Shown piece by piece: positions 1 through 8,020 of a DNA stretch of 64,000 nt. The first letter of the stretch is position 1. The number at the start of each line of letters is the position of its first letter. The notes beneath the pieces are model-generated. The model was not told the DNA's origin, ran no database searches, and saw nothing but the letters and a program-made list of their open reading frames with translations. A program made the position numbers and the translations under genes. The stretch comes from Candidatus Binatia bacterium (GTDB lineage Bacteria > Desulfobacterota > Binatia > UBA9968 > JAJDTQ01), in contig JAJEAI010000095.1 of NCBI GenBank assembly GCA_022824205.1, positions 21,462 to 85,461 on the forward strand. The letters run 5' to 3'.

Positions 1-29
1 CGCCGGCGGCCGCCCCCGCATTCCCTCTG

Positions 30-75
30 GCAGGCTGTTGAGAACACGTCCAACCGGAGTTTTTCAACAGCCTGC
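30..75 (-). terminator. inverted repeat, possible terminator
   Basis: A 12-bp inverted repeat (GCAGGCTGTTGA, then TCAACAGCCTGC about 22 bases later) lies just beyond the stop codon of the sulfur transporter gene, and a run of five T/A follows one arm. It could fold as a terminator for the leftward gene. The loop is long for an intrinsic terminator, so it could also be the end of a dispersed repeat. Confidence 0.35.
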
Positions 76-1082
76 TACAAGAACCGTCCCACTACTCGGG
101 CCGACACCGCCATCGCCGTGAGCGCCAGCACCGCGGCGATGCTCCCCGTGGACACGCCCGACAGTCCGGCCCCCACCGTGCACCCGCCCGCCAGGACGCC
201 CCCCGTCCCCATCAACGCGGCGCCCGCCATGTAGCGGCCCGTCTGCCGCGGCCCTTCCAGGCTGGTCCAGCGGAACTCGCCCGCGCAGGTCGACGCCACC
301 ATGCTGCCGGCCACCACGCCGGCGGCCAGACCGGTGCCGAAGCCCGCGGGAATGGCGGTGGCCGCCATGGTCCAGAACAGGGTGTCGGCCATGGGTCCGG
401 TGAAACCCAGGGACTGGAGCGGTACGGGATCGAAGTCGTCCAGGAGGACGAAGCCGGTGCCGACCCACCCCAGCGGCACCAGCAGGCCGATGACGGCGCC
501 CATGGCCAGGTGCCGCGGCGCGGCACCGGAGCGGAACGCCACGATGGCGGCTGCGAGCGCCAGGCCCCAGGTCCACACTTCCCCGCCGGGCAGGGCCGTC
601 AGCACCACCCTCCCGCCGGGATCCAGGGTCACTCCCGCGAGCGCCGAGCGCACCGGCGCCAGCACTCCCTTCATCATGGCGTAGGCGACCACCGCGAAAA
701 CCACCAGGACAAGGGCCGAGCGCAGGTTGCCGGAACCGGTGAGCACCGCGAGACGGGAGGCGCAACCGCCGCTGAGCACCATGCCGGCGCCGAACAGGGC
801 GCCGCCCACGAGGACCGCGACCACCGGAAGGTCGGGAGCCAGGAACCGGTGCGCGTCAAAGGAGATCCACCCCGCGTCCGTAGCTCCCTGGGTGCCGGCA
901 ATGGCCAAGGCCAAGGCCAGGGCCCAGACGCCCAGCGCGGGCAGGCATTCGCTCCATTGCCCCACCAGGCTGCGCCGCAGGCAGAACCGGCTGCGTTGCG
1001 CCAGCACGCCGTAGACGGCGCCGAGCGCAAGGCCCAGCACCACCGACGCCTGAAGCGGCGTGAGATACTCGAAACCGTCCAT
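75..1082 (-). CDS. YeeE/YedE-family sulfur (thiosulfate-type) membrane transporter
   Basis: This 335-residue integral membrane protein has about nine hydrophobic segments. It shows the family pattern of paired half-repeats with conserved cysteines: RSRFC (Cys34), GGCAS (Cys107), STCAGEF (Cys266) and GGCTVG (Cys301). In the characterised thiosulfate transporter (TsuA/YeeE family) such cysteines line the substrate path, so import of thiosulfate or a related sulfur compound is the likely role; the substrate is inferred. I chose the ATG at 1082 because GAGGAGGGA sits just upstream; the open frame extends further but without family similarity. The gene is divergent from the amidohydrolase-like gene at 1252, with a 169-bp shared upstream region. 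No TusA/YedF-type partner gene is adjacent. Confidence 0.85.
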   Translation of the reverse strand: MDGFEYLTPLQASVVLGLALGAVYGVLAQRSRFCLRRSLVGQWSECLPALGVWALALALAIAGTQGATDAGWISFDAHRFLAPDLPVVAVLVGGALFGAGMVLSGGCASRLAVLTGSGNLRSALVLVVFAVVAYAMMKGVLAPVRSALAGVTLDPGGRVVLTALPGGEVWTWGLALAAAIVAFRSGAAPRHLAMGAVIGLLVPLGWVGTGFVLLDDFDPVPLQSLGFTGPMADTLFWTMAATAIPAGFGTGLAAGVVAGSMVASTCAGEFRWTSLEGPRQTGRYMAGAALMGTGGVLAGGCTVGAGLSGVSTGSIAAVLALTAMAVSARVVGRFL

Positions 1083-1251
1083 TCCCTCCTCTTCCGTTCC
1101 GGGTTTCGAGGGTCTACTATGAACCTGAATCACGGCGCGCGGCAAGCCGTGTCCCTGGTGTTGTGTTTCACAAACAGGTTTGCAAAGATGCGCCGGATTC
1201 TTGTCGCCGGCCGTGAACGTGTGCCCCTGCCGCCACAGAAGGGAGAGTACG

Positions 1252-2265
1252 ATGAGCGACAACGTGGTCTCGACCCCGACCCAGGAACGGTGCGTCACCT
1301 CCTACGCCGCGCGCACCCAGTACAAGCCCGGCGTGGTCCACCCGGGCCACATCAAGGTCAAGGATGCCATCGACATTCACTGCCACGCCCACGCCGGCCA
1401 GCAGGACGCCCTGGACTTGGTGAAGAAGGCTTCCCGGGCCGAGATGAAGGCGATCCTGTTCAAGTCCATCGTCGGCAAGGCGGGGACGGCGGTCCGCGAG
1501 CTGCAAGGAAAGCTCGACGAGTGGGCCGCCGAGGATGGCGTGACCCCGGTGGCCTTGTTCGCCGGCTTCGTGTGCGGCCGGAATGACGACCCGGTGTCGG
1601 CGGAGCTGGCCGAGAAGGCCATCGACGACGGCGTCGTCGCCCTGTGGCTGCCGGTGTTCAATCACGCCAACACCATGCACATCGTCGGCAGCCGCCGGGA
1701 GCTCATCGAGCACGACATGAACGCCCAGGGGTGGCTCGGTCCGCTGTCCTGGGAGAAGGCCCTGGAACACGGCCGCTACAACCTCGACGAGTCGGGCGAA
1801 CTGAAGCCGGAGGTCAAGGACATCATCCGGCTGTGCGTGGAGCGGGACGTGGCGCTGTTCTTCGGCCACCCCACCCACAAGGAGATATTCAAGATCGCCG
1901 AGGAGGCCCACAAGGTCGGACTCCAGCGGCTGGTCATCGACCATCCCTACAGCCCCTTCCTCGACGTGGCCGTGGAGCAGATGAAGGAGCTGGCGCCACT
2001 GGGGGTGCTGTTCAACTTCACCTTCGACGAGCTGTCCCCGCTCCTCGGCGTCGATCCGCAGATCATGTACAACACCATCCGCGAGGTCGGGGTCGATCAC
2101 TTCGCGCTGTCCAGCGACGCGGGTGAACCCCTGTTCCCGGACTCGGTGGAGGCCATGCGCCTCATCCGCGGCTACATGGAAGCCTTCGGCCTGAACGACG
2201 ACGAACTATACACGGTCTGCACCCGCAACCCGGCGCGGGTCGTGGGCATGGAGATTGCCGGCTAG
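1252..2265 (+). CDS. amidohydrolase-like TIM-barrel protein (DUF6282-type)
   Basis: This 337-residue soluble protein has amidohydrolase-type metal motifs: IDIHCHAH near residue 45, FFGHPTHKE near 205, VIDHPYSP near 228 and SSDAGEP near 287. They follow the order expected of a metal-dependent TIM-barrel hydrolase, HxH then His, His and Asp. I believe it matches the family now called DUF6282, whose substrate is unknown. The start at 1252 is preceded by GGGAGAG; the frame is open for 24 more codons upstream but those look non-coding. It is the only rightward gene before the peptide-modification cassette and is separated from it by 263 bp that contain a hairpin repeat, so co-transcription is not evident. 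Confidence 0.75.
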   Translation: MSDNVVSTPTQERCVTSYAARTQYKPGVVHPGHIKVKDAIDIHCHAHAGQQDALDLVKKASRAEMKAILFKSIVGKAGTAVRELQGKLDEWAAEDGVTPVALFAGFVCGRNDDPVSAELAEKAIDDGVVALWLPVFNHANTMHIVGSRRELIEHDMNAQGWLGPLSWEKALEHGRYNLDESGELKPEVKDIIRLCVERDVALFFGHPTHKEIFKIAEEAHKVGLQRLVIDHPYSPFLDVAVEQMKELAPLGVLFNFTFDELSPLLGVDPQIMYNTIREVGVDHFALSSDAGEPLFPDSVEAMRLIRGYMEAFGLNDDELYTVCTRNPARVVGMEIAG

Positions 2266-2319
2266 CTGGCTAGCTCCCTCCCAGGCTCCCTCGGATTACC
2301 CCTCTCCCACGACTCCTGG

Positions 2320-2339
2320 ATTCCCGCTTCCGCGGGAAT
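2320..2339. repeat. ATTCCCGC hairpin repeat, copy 1
   Basis: The palindrome ATTCCCGC-TTCC-GCGGGAAT is followed by an ATTGGAGGGCCGGGAATGAC-like tail. It is a member of the dispersed family listed for 13216-13465, 23233-23252, 50005-50020 and 56763-56938. The 2266-2528 gap between the amidohydrolase-like gene and the DUF692 gene otherwise holds no convincing gene or promoter. Confidence 0.85.
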
Positions 2340-2418
2340 GACGTATTGGAGGGCCGGGAATGACCGTTTTTCCCCGACCGGGGACTAAAGTTCAGCGAAC
2401 ACCACTCGATTAGTATCC

Positions 2419-2532
2419 GTGAGGGCGTTGCGCGCGGTGAACGGCGGCGCGGCGCCCGCGAAGTCCGGCGCGTGCCGGGCGCGCGGCCAGTGCCGCGCTC
2501 ATGATTCCATTTCGAGTCGGGAGGTTCCATGA
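2419..2532 (+). other. possible 37-codon leader ORF with two Cys, overlapping the DUF692 start
   Basis: A GTG-initiated ORF of 37 codons ends in TGA that overlaps the ATG of the DUF692 enzyme (ATGA at 2529-2532). The peptide is basic and Gly/Ala/Arg-rich with two cysteines (SGACRAR, GQCRAH). Precursor peptides of MNIO enzymes are often Cys-containing and encoded directly upstream, which is the only reason to note it. There is no clear ribosome binding site before the GTG, and chance ORFs of this size are common at this GC content. I regard it as a weak candidate. Confidence 0.2.
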
Positions 2533-3416
2533 ACAGTCCATTTCCATCCGAGTCACCCCTCATCGGCATCGGTTTCCGTGTTCCCATCGCCAAGTGGACG
2601 CTGGCGAACCTGCATCGCTTCGACGTGCTGGAGATCACGGTGGACCATTACATCAAGGGAGGCGAGTACGTGCGCCGGGCCATCCGCAATCTGGTGGACC
2701 GGGTCCCCCTCGTGCTCCACGGCGTGGGGCTCTCCATCGGCACCGACGCTCCCCTGGACGAGGCATACCTCGACGCGGTGGCCGAGGCCGTCGACGACCT
2801 GAAGGTCCCGTCCTACAGCGAACATCTCGCGTGGACCAAGGTTCCCGGCATCGACCTCGCCAACCTGCTGCCAGTGCCCAAGACGCGCGCCGCCGCGGAC
2901 ATGCTCATCCCCAAGATCGAGCGTATCCAGGCGCGCTTGCCGGTGCCCTTCTCCATCGAGAACATCTCGTACGTCTTCGACTTCCCGGACGCGGAGATGA
3001 GCGACGCGGAATTTTTCAACCTGCTGTTCCGCGAGACCGGCGTGGAGATGCTACTGGACGTTGAGAACCTTTTCGTCAACGCCTCGAACCACGCCGTCGA
3101 CCCGCTGGCCTTTCTCGAGCAATTGCCCGAAGGCGTGGTCACCGGGGTGCACGCGGCCGGGGGACCGCTCGTCCGCCGGCCCTACCTCGACGTCCCCTTC
3201 CACGCCGACAACCACAGCCACCCGGTGCCGCAACAGGCACTGGATCTGCTCGAATACGCCCTCGACCGCCAACGTCCCCGGACCGTGATCCTGGAGCGGG
3301 ACAACGACTACGAGCAGGGCGAAGAGCTTCTGGCGGACGTGACGCGCATTCGCCGGCAGGCGGCGAGGGCCGCCTCCTCAACGGAAGGGAGCGTGACCGA
3401 TGTACCGGCTTATTGA
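2529..3416 (+). CDS. DUF692 / MNIO-type multinuclear iron oxidative enzyme
   Basis: This 295-residue protein carries the DUF692 TIM-barrel signatures in order: LHGVGLS with His64, SEHLAW (Glu98, His99), ENI (Glu144), LLDVEN (Asp177, Glu179), NASNH (His188), VHAAGG (His208), a His-rich ADNHSHPVP loop (His229, His231) and ILERDND (Glu256). The family includes MbnB, TglH and bufferin-maturation enzymes, which use two or three iron ions to rewrite Cys or backbone residues of ribosomal peptides. The usual early HxEN-like strand is replaced by LEITVDHYI, so one metal-site ligand may differ. The start is fixed by GGGAGG five bases upstream. It overlaps the partner gene by 17 bp and heads the cassette 2529-7147. 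A peptide-modifying role is inferred from family and context; the substrate is unknown. Confidence 0.85.
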   Translation: MNSPFPSESPLIGIGFRVPIAKWTLANLHRFDVLEITVDHYIKGGEYVRRAIRNLVDRVPLVLHGVGLSIGTDAPLDEAYLDAVAEAVDDLKVPSYSEHLAWTKVPGIDLANLLPVPKTRAAADMLIPKIERIQARLPVPFSIENISYVFDFPDAEMSDAEFFNLLFRETGVEMLLDVENLFVNASNHAVDPLAFLEQLPEGVVTGVHAAGGPLVRRPYLDVPFHADNHSHPVPQQALDLLEYALDRQRPRTVILERDNDYEQGEELLADVTRIRRQAARAASSTEGSVTDVPAY

Positions 3417-4269
3417 CAGGCAAACCCATCTACTCCGGCATCTGACCAGCCCGGCCCTCATCTTCGGAACCCCCGACCTCGATTCCGCGGCCCGAGACCC
3501 GGAGCTTCAGGGCATGGACGTGGGCCGGCTCCGGTTGGAGGCGGAGTTCTCCTACAACAAGCGCATGGGGCGCATCCGCCAGACCTTCGATCGCACGGCC
3601 ACGCTGCTGGGACACGGATTCTCGGCCCTCACCCGCGACTACGCCGCCGCGTGCCCGCCGTTGACCTACGAGCGTTACCCGGATGCCGAACGCTTCTTCG
3701 AACGGTTTCTGGCGCCGGCCGTCCACGAACCGCCGGGCCCGCCCTGGGCCGCGGACGTGGCCGCCATCGAGTTGGCCCTGGCTCGGGCGCGGACCCTGCG
3801 CCCCGCGGCCATGGAGGGCGAAGCGTTGGCGGCGCGTCCCCAAGCCCCCGGTTTCTGGTACCGCACGCATCCGTGCGCGGGGCTCGTGAAGTGCCGCCAC
3901 GACGTGCGTGCCTTGTTCGAGCCCGCCCGAGCCCGAGCGCCGGTGACGGAACGGAGGGTGCACATGGTCGTGCTGGCGGTCAAGGGACGGCGACGTCCCA
4001 AGGTCCTGGAGTTGGCGCCGGAGGCCTTCGCGCTCCTGGAGGCCTCCCGCGAATGGAGTCCGCTGTCATCCGGTGCAACCCCGACCGACGACGACGCGGT
4101 CCATCCCGCGACCGGCCGGGCGGTCGATGATGCAGGCGATCCGGCGCAGGATTCGGAAAACGGCGGCACGGACGACAACGAAACCCGCCGAGAGATGGTC
4201 AAGCAACTGGCGGCGCAAGGGCTCGCACTGGTGAGCATCGATGATACCCGCGACCCGGCACACGCTTGA
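3400..4269 (+). CDS. DUF2063/MbnC-like partner protein of the MNIO enzyme
   Basis: This 289-residue protein has a helical N-terminal half with the DUF2063 layout: TATLLGHGFSALTRDYA near residue 75, a Pro/Tyr-rich turn, FFERFLAP near 105, then a Leu/Ala helix AIELALARARTL. A beta-rich middle follows with FWYRTHPCAG and LVKCRHDV, corresponding to the HPS-rich segment of DUF2063 proteins. In methanobactin and bufferin systems the equivalent protein binds the precursor leader and pairs with the DUF692 enzyme. The last 60 residues are an acidic, low-complexity tail rich in Asp. GGAAGGGAG precedes the ATG, which lies inside the DUF692 gene. The assignment rests on pattern and synteny, not on strong identity. 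Confidence 0.7.
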   Translation: MYRLIDRQTHLLRHLTSPALIFGTPDLDSAARDPELQGMDVGRLRLEAEFSYNKRMGRIRQTFDRTATLLGHGFSALTRDYAAACPPLTYERYPDAERFFERFLAPAVHEPPGPPWAADVAAIELALARARTLRPAAMEGEALAARPQAPGFWYRTHPCAGLVKCRHDVRALFEPARARAPVTERRVHMVVLAVKGRRRPKVLELAPEAFALLEASREWSPLSSGATPTDDDAVHPATGRAVDDAGDPAQDSENGGTDDNETRREMVKQLAAQGLALVSIDDTRDPAHA

Positions 4270-6181
4270 GAACCGCCGCCCGGCCGGCGCGGGCACCCGG
4301 AGCGCGGGAGCCCCCGGCCGGCCGAAACCGCGGGTGGACGCCGGCGGCGAGCCGGCGGAGACCGCGCCGAAACCCGCCGCCGCGGAAGACGCGGAGTTCT
4401 CGCTCGCGTCCGTCGCAAAGCAGGTGTTTCACAACAAGGCTGTCTTCGGGCCGTTGGTGGCGGCGTCCTTCTTCGTCAACCTCCTGGGCTACCTCTACCC
4501 CTTCGCCTTCCTGATCATCATAGACAAGGTCCTGTCCAACCGGGGCGCCGCCACCCTCGACGTCATCATCGTCAGCCTGCTCTTCTTCCTGCTGTTCGAA
4601 GCCGTCCTGCGCGCGGCGCGCCACCGGGCGCTACGCGGCGCCGTGCGGGAGATGGACCGCACTCTGCTGTCGCGGCTCATCCGGCACTCGCTGGAGCTCC
4701 CGGCCTCCTTCTACCTCCGCAACACCCCGGTGGAGACCCTCTCCCGCATCGAGGAACTGCAGCAACTGCGCCGGTTCCTCACCAACGCCGTGGTGTTCGT
4801 GTTCGTCGACATCCTGTTCGTGCTCGTCTTCCTGGCGTTGATGCTGCATTTCAGCCTGACGCTGTCGATGGTCATCCTGGCCTCCCTGCCCCTCTACATC
4901 GCTCCGGCCTTCGTGGTGATGCCCACGCTGCGGCGATGGAGCCGGCGGACCCGCGGCAGCCGGCGGGAAAGCAACGAGGCGGTGCTCGACACCTTCACCG
5001 GCATCGAGACCGTCAAGGGCATGAACGAGGTGAAGGCCCAGGAAGCGTTCCTCGTCGACCAGGTGGACGCGGCGATCGCATCGGAGGAGGACACGCAAGA
5101 CCTGCGCGAATCCATGACCCAGTACAACCAGTTCGTGAACCGGTTCGCCACCGCCGGACTGCTCTGGTTCGGCGCCTCCATGGTCCTGGACGGCCAACTC
5201 AGCCTGGGGCAGCTCGTGGCGGTCAACCTGGTCAACATGCGCTTTTCCCAGCCCATGATGCGCCTGTGCCTGTTCGTGTATGACTTCGGCCGGTCGCGCG
5301 GCTTGGTGAAGGAACTGGGGACCGTGCTGAACGAGGAGACCGAGCGCCAGGGCGGCCACCTGGTCCGACTGTCCGGTTTCAAGGGGGGCATCCGCTTCGA
5401 GGACGTCCGCTTCCGCTATCCGGACACGGACCGCATGGCGCTCGACGGTGTGACCTTCGACGTCGCACCCGGCGAGACGGTGGGCATCGCGGGGCCCTCC
5501 GGCTCGGGCAAGAGCACGGTGAGCCGCCTCATTCAGAGGCTCTACCTCGCCAACGAGGGACGCGTGCTCCTGGACGGCGTGGACGCGGCCGTCATCGACC
5601 CGGCCTGGCTGCGCGGCCACATCGGTGCCGTGGAGCAGGACTATCCCATCTTCCGGCGCAGCATCGCCGACAACATCGCGCTGGGGCCGGGGGAACGCCA
5701 GATGCCTCGGGTGACAGCGGCGGCCAAAGCGGCATGTGTCCACGAGTTCATCACCCGCATGCCCAAGGGCTACGCCACCCGCATCGGCGCCCGCGGAAGC
5801 CTTCTCTCGGGCGGTGAACGGCAACGGCTGGCGCTGGCGCGCGGGCTGTTTCACGCGCGCACGTTGCTCATTCTGGACGAGGCCACGAGTGCGCTGGACA
5901 AGCAGGACGAGCTGCGCATCCAGCAGAACCTGCGGGCGCTGGCGCAGGGACGGACGGTCGTCGTCATCGCCCACCGGTTGTCCGCGTTGCGCCAGGTGGA
6001 CCGCATCCTCTGCCTGGACCGCGGGAAGATCACCGAGCAGGGAACGCCCGCGGAACTGCTCCGCGGCAACGGCTACTTCGCGGACATGGTGCGCCGGGAA
6101 GCCGACTTGATGCAGGCCTTGGCGGGGCCGCGCCCGGCGACGGCCGCGGGCTCGGGAGAAAGGGAGGAACGCAATGGATAG
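4241..6181 (+). CDS. HlyB-like ABC exporter, fused membrane and ATPase domains, no peptidase domain
   Basis: This 646-residue half-transporter has a Pro/Ala-rich 50-residue N-terminus, six membrane segments from about residue 65 to 345, and a nucleotide-binding domain. The membrane part shows the type-I-secretion pattern (PFAFLIIIDKVLSN, then a TLDV segment and LLFEAVLRAARHR). The ATPase has Walker A GPSGSGKST near 420, signature LLSGGERQRLALARG near 525, Walker B LLILDEATSALD near 547 and the His switch VIAHRLS near 577. It lacks the C39 peptidase domain of bacteriocin exporters, so any leader cleavage must happen elsewhere. It starts inside the partner gene (29-bp overlap) with only a weak ribosome site. 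Placement after a DUF692 enzyme and its partner suggests export of the modified peptide. The alternative is a general HlyB-type exporter whose periplasmic adaptor is encoded elsewhere. Confidence 0.85.
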   Translation: MIPATRHTLENRRPAGAGTRSAGAPGRPKPRVDAGGEPAETAPKPAAAEDAEFSLASVAKQVFHNKAVFGPLVAASFFVNLLGYLYPFAFLIIIDKVLSNRGAATLDVIIVSLLFFLLFEAVLRAARHRALRGAVREMDRTLLSRLIRHSLELPASFYLRNTPVETLSRIEELQQLRRFLTNAVVFVFVDILFVLVFLALMLHFSLTLSMVILASLPLYIAPAFVVMPTLRRWSRRTRGSRRESNEAVLDTFTGIETVKGMNEVKAQEAFLVDQVDAAIASEEDTQDLRESMTQYNQFVNRFATAGLLWFGASMVLDGQLSLGQLVAVNLVNMRFSQPMMRLCLFVYDFGRSRGLVKELGTVLNEETERQGGHLVRLSGFKGGIRFEDVRFRYPDTDRMALDGVTFDVAPGETVGIAGPSGSGKSTVSRLIQRLYLANEGRVLLDGVDAAVIDPAWLRGHIGAVEQDYPIFRRSIADNIALGPGERQMPRVTAAAKAACVHEFITRMPKGYATRIGARGSLLSGGERQRLALARGLFHARTLLILDEATSALDKQDELRIQQNLRALAQGRTVVVIAHRLSALRQVDRILCLDRGKITEQGTPAELLRGNGYFADMVRREADLMQALAGPRPATAAGSGEREERNG

Positions 6182-6314
6182 CACGGAACGGGACCTCCGC
6201 GTCCTTCCCGTGGCGGGACGGTGCCTGCGGCTGTTGGGCCGCTACGTCGTGTTGATGGCGCGCTACGCGGTGGTGGTGACGCTGGACGGCCTCTTGCGCC
6301 GGATCCGTCTCTGA
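6174..6314 (+). CDS. 46-residue peptide in the MNIO cassette, candidate substrate or accessory
   Basis: This short ORF begins at an ATG 8 bases inside the end of the ABC exporter gene, with a very strong ribosome site (AGGGAGGAA) five bases before it, and stops 5 bases before the SDR-like gene. That spacing is what one expects of a real operon gene. The peptide starts with an acidic/basic head (MDSTERDLRV), has a single cysteine (RC at residue 17), two Tyr-containing hydrophobic repeats (GRYVVLMARYAVVV) and a basic end (GLLRRIRL). It could form one amphipathic or membrane helix. It has no signal peptide of its own. A precursor for the DUF692 enzyme or a small membrane subunit of the exporter are both possible; I recognise no family. 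Confidence 0.55.
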   Translation: MDSTERDLRVLPVAGRCLRLLGRYVVLMARYAVVVTLDGLLRRIRL

Positions 6315-6319
6315 CGCTC

Positions 6320-7147
6320 ATGGACCTCGGCATCAGGGGCCGGAGCGCACTGGTCTTCGGAGGATCTCGCGGCATCGGCCGGGCCGTAGCCGGAGCGTTG
6401 GCGGCCGAGGGCGCCGACGTCGCGGTGTGCGCGCGCAAGGAATGGGCGGCGCGACAGGTCGCGGCCGAGGCCGTGGAACGGGGGCGCGTCAAGGCCAAGG
6501 GCTACCCGCTGGAGGCGTGGGACGAAGCATCGGCCAGCGCCCAGGTAGACCGGATCGTGGGTGACTTCGGCGCCATCGACATCCTGTTCGGCATCGCCCG
6601 GCACACCTTGCCGGACCCCGAACAGGGCAACCCGGGAGCGCCCTCATGGAGTGCGCGGCTCGACGAAGGCTTCCTGCGCTTCAGGGCGCTCACGGAAGCC
6701 CTCCTTCCCGACATGCGGCGCCGGCGTTGGGGGCGCGTCCTCTGGATGGTTCCATGGCCGGAGACCCGCGACAGCGCCGAGGCGAGCGTTCGCGCGGCAA
6801 CCGGGGCCGCGCTCACGGCTTGGTTGCATTGCGCCGCCGCGGAAGTCGCCCGCGAAAACGTGACCGTCAACGTCATGAGGCCGCCGCCGGTCTGGCGGCG
6901 GCCCGGGCGCGCCGGTCGATTGCGGCCCGAGTCGGGTTCGGCACCGGGCGGGGCAGGTCCGCCGCTTGCAGGGACGGGCACCCGGGACAGGGACCCTTCC
7001 CGGGCGAACGAGGTTCATTCGGCCGCGGAGATAGCCGCGGTGGCGGCCTTCCTCTTGAGCGACCTCGCGCGGAGCGTGTGCGGCACGACCGTGGAACTGG
7101 GTGCCGCCATGACCCCGCCGCGGTACCCTAACGACCCGCCGCCATAA
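6320..7147 (+). CDS. SDR-fold protein lacking the catalytic Ser/Tyr/Lys
   Basis: This 275-residue Rossmann-fold protein has an intact cofactor loop (FGGSRGIGRAV, residues 13-23) and the SDR middle helix pattern, but the active site is gone. The strand that normally ends in Ser-Ser reads VLWMVPWP, and the YxxxK helix reads SVRAATGAALTAW, with Val at the Tyr position and Thr at the Lys position. The substrate-loop region (residues 190-235) is Gly/Pro/Arg-rich and poorly ordered. It may bind a nucleotide without acting as a dehydrogenase. It begins 5 bp after the 46-residue peptide and closes the MNIO cassette, so it may be a structural or regulatory part of that system. The ATG at 6320 was chosen from the domain start; no strong ribosome site is visible, which suggests translational coupling. 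Confidence 0.75.
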   Translation: MDLGIRGRSALVFGGSRGIGRAVAGALAAEGADVAVCARKEWAARQVAAEAVERGRVKAKGYPLEAWDEASASAQVDRIVGDFGAIDILFGIARHTLPDPEQGNPGAPSWSARLDEGFLRFRALTEALLPDMRRRRWGRVLWMVPWPETRDSAEASVRAATGAALTAWLHCAAAEVARENVTVNVMRPPPVWRRPGRAGRLRPESGSAPGGAGPPLAGTGTRDRDPSRANEVHSAAEIAAVAAFLLSDLARSVCGTTVELGAAMTPPRYPNDPPP

Positions 7148-7159
7148 CGGAACGAAACG

Positions 7160-8020
7160 TCAGTAGCCCTGCTCCAGTACCCAGTTGGCGATCTCCAGCC
7201 GGCGGGCGAACCAGACGTCGCTGAAGCCCTTGGCGTACTTGATGAACTCGTCGATGATCTTGGTGCGGTAGGGCACGCCGGAGACGAACGGGTGCAGATT
7301 GAACGCGAAGAACTTGGGCGCGCCCTGCTCGCCCTCCCAGTAAAGGTAGTCGAACTGGTCCTTCATGATCTGGAGCAGGTCCCGAGGCGTGCGGCCGCCG
7401 CCGTAGGTGGAGTAGTCGTTGCACCCCGGCACGTTGTACGGCACCACCGCGACCTTGCGGCCGCCGGCCTCGACCGTGTACGGGACGTCCGAATTGAGCG
7501 GGTCGGCCCACCACACGAAGCCGGCCTCCGCCACCAGGTCCAGGGTGTTGTCGGTGGACGCGTGGCCGGGCGACAGATACCCGGTGGGAGGCGCGCCGAG
7601 CACGTTCTTGAAGGCGGCCACCGTATCCTGGATGGACTTCCGCTCTTCCTCCCGCGTGTACATGAACGCGTACTCGTGCTCGTAGCACTCCGAGGAGAAC
7701 TCGTGCCCCTGGCCCTGGAACTCCCTGCACTCGTCAGGGAACTGCTCCACCTTCTTGCCGTTCATCAGGAAGGTGACCTTGAGGTTGTGCCGCTCGAACA
7801 TGTCCATGATGCGCCAGATGCCGACCCGGTCGCCGTACTCGCGCTCGGTGACGGCGGCCATGTTCTGTTTGAAGACGGCGTTTTCCGGCGGCAGAGGATG
7901 GCTCACGCGCTGGAGTGAACCGCGGGTGGCGTAGTTGTCGGGCCACACTTCCCACGGGATGATGAAAGTGACGCAAATCTTGGCATTGTCCGGCCACTGG
8001 ATGGGGCGCGGTCTGGGCAT
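7160..8020 (-). CDS. polysaccharide-deacetylase-fold (NodB-like) hydrolase
   Basis: This 286-residue protein has the NodB-type order of motifs: an early strand KICVTFIIPWEVWP, TFLMNGKKVE near residue 90, a GHEFSSECYEHEY His/Glu motif near 105, YLSPGHAS near 148 and LHPFVSG near 245. The first motif lacks the Asp-Asp of metal-dependent chitin/xylan deacetylases. This resembles the subset that includes PuuE-like allantoinases and other C-N hydrolases acting on small molecules. I therefore favour a small-molecule amidase over a cell-wall deacetylase, but the substrate is unknown. GAGAGGAG precedes the ATG at 8020; 23 further upstream codons are open but non-conserved. It converges on the SDR-like gene of the MNIO cassette with a 12-bp gap. 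Confidence 0.75.
   Translation of the reverse strand: MPRPRPIQWPDNAKICVTFIIPWEVWPDNYATRGSLQRVSHPLPPENAVFKQNMAAVTEREYGDRVGIWRIMDMFERHNLKVTFLMNGKKVEQFPDECREFQGQGHEFSSECYEHEYAFMYTREEERKSIQDTVAAFKNVLGAPPTGYLSPGHASTDNTLDLVAEAGFVWWADPLNSDVPYTVEAGGRKVAVVPYNVPGCNDYSTYGGGRTPRDLLQIMKDQFDYLYWEGEQGAPKFFAFNLHPFVSGVPYRTKIIDEFIKYAKGFSDVWFARRLEIANWVLEQGY

Noticed and set aside
1168..2100. Long open frames antisense to the amidohydrolase-like gene and to many other genes
   Set aside because: At this GC content third-position bias keeps antisense and shifted frames open. Their products are rich in Arg, His, Gly and Pro and match no family pattern.
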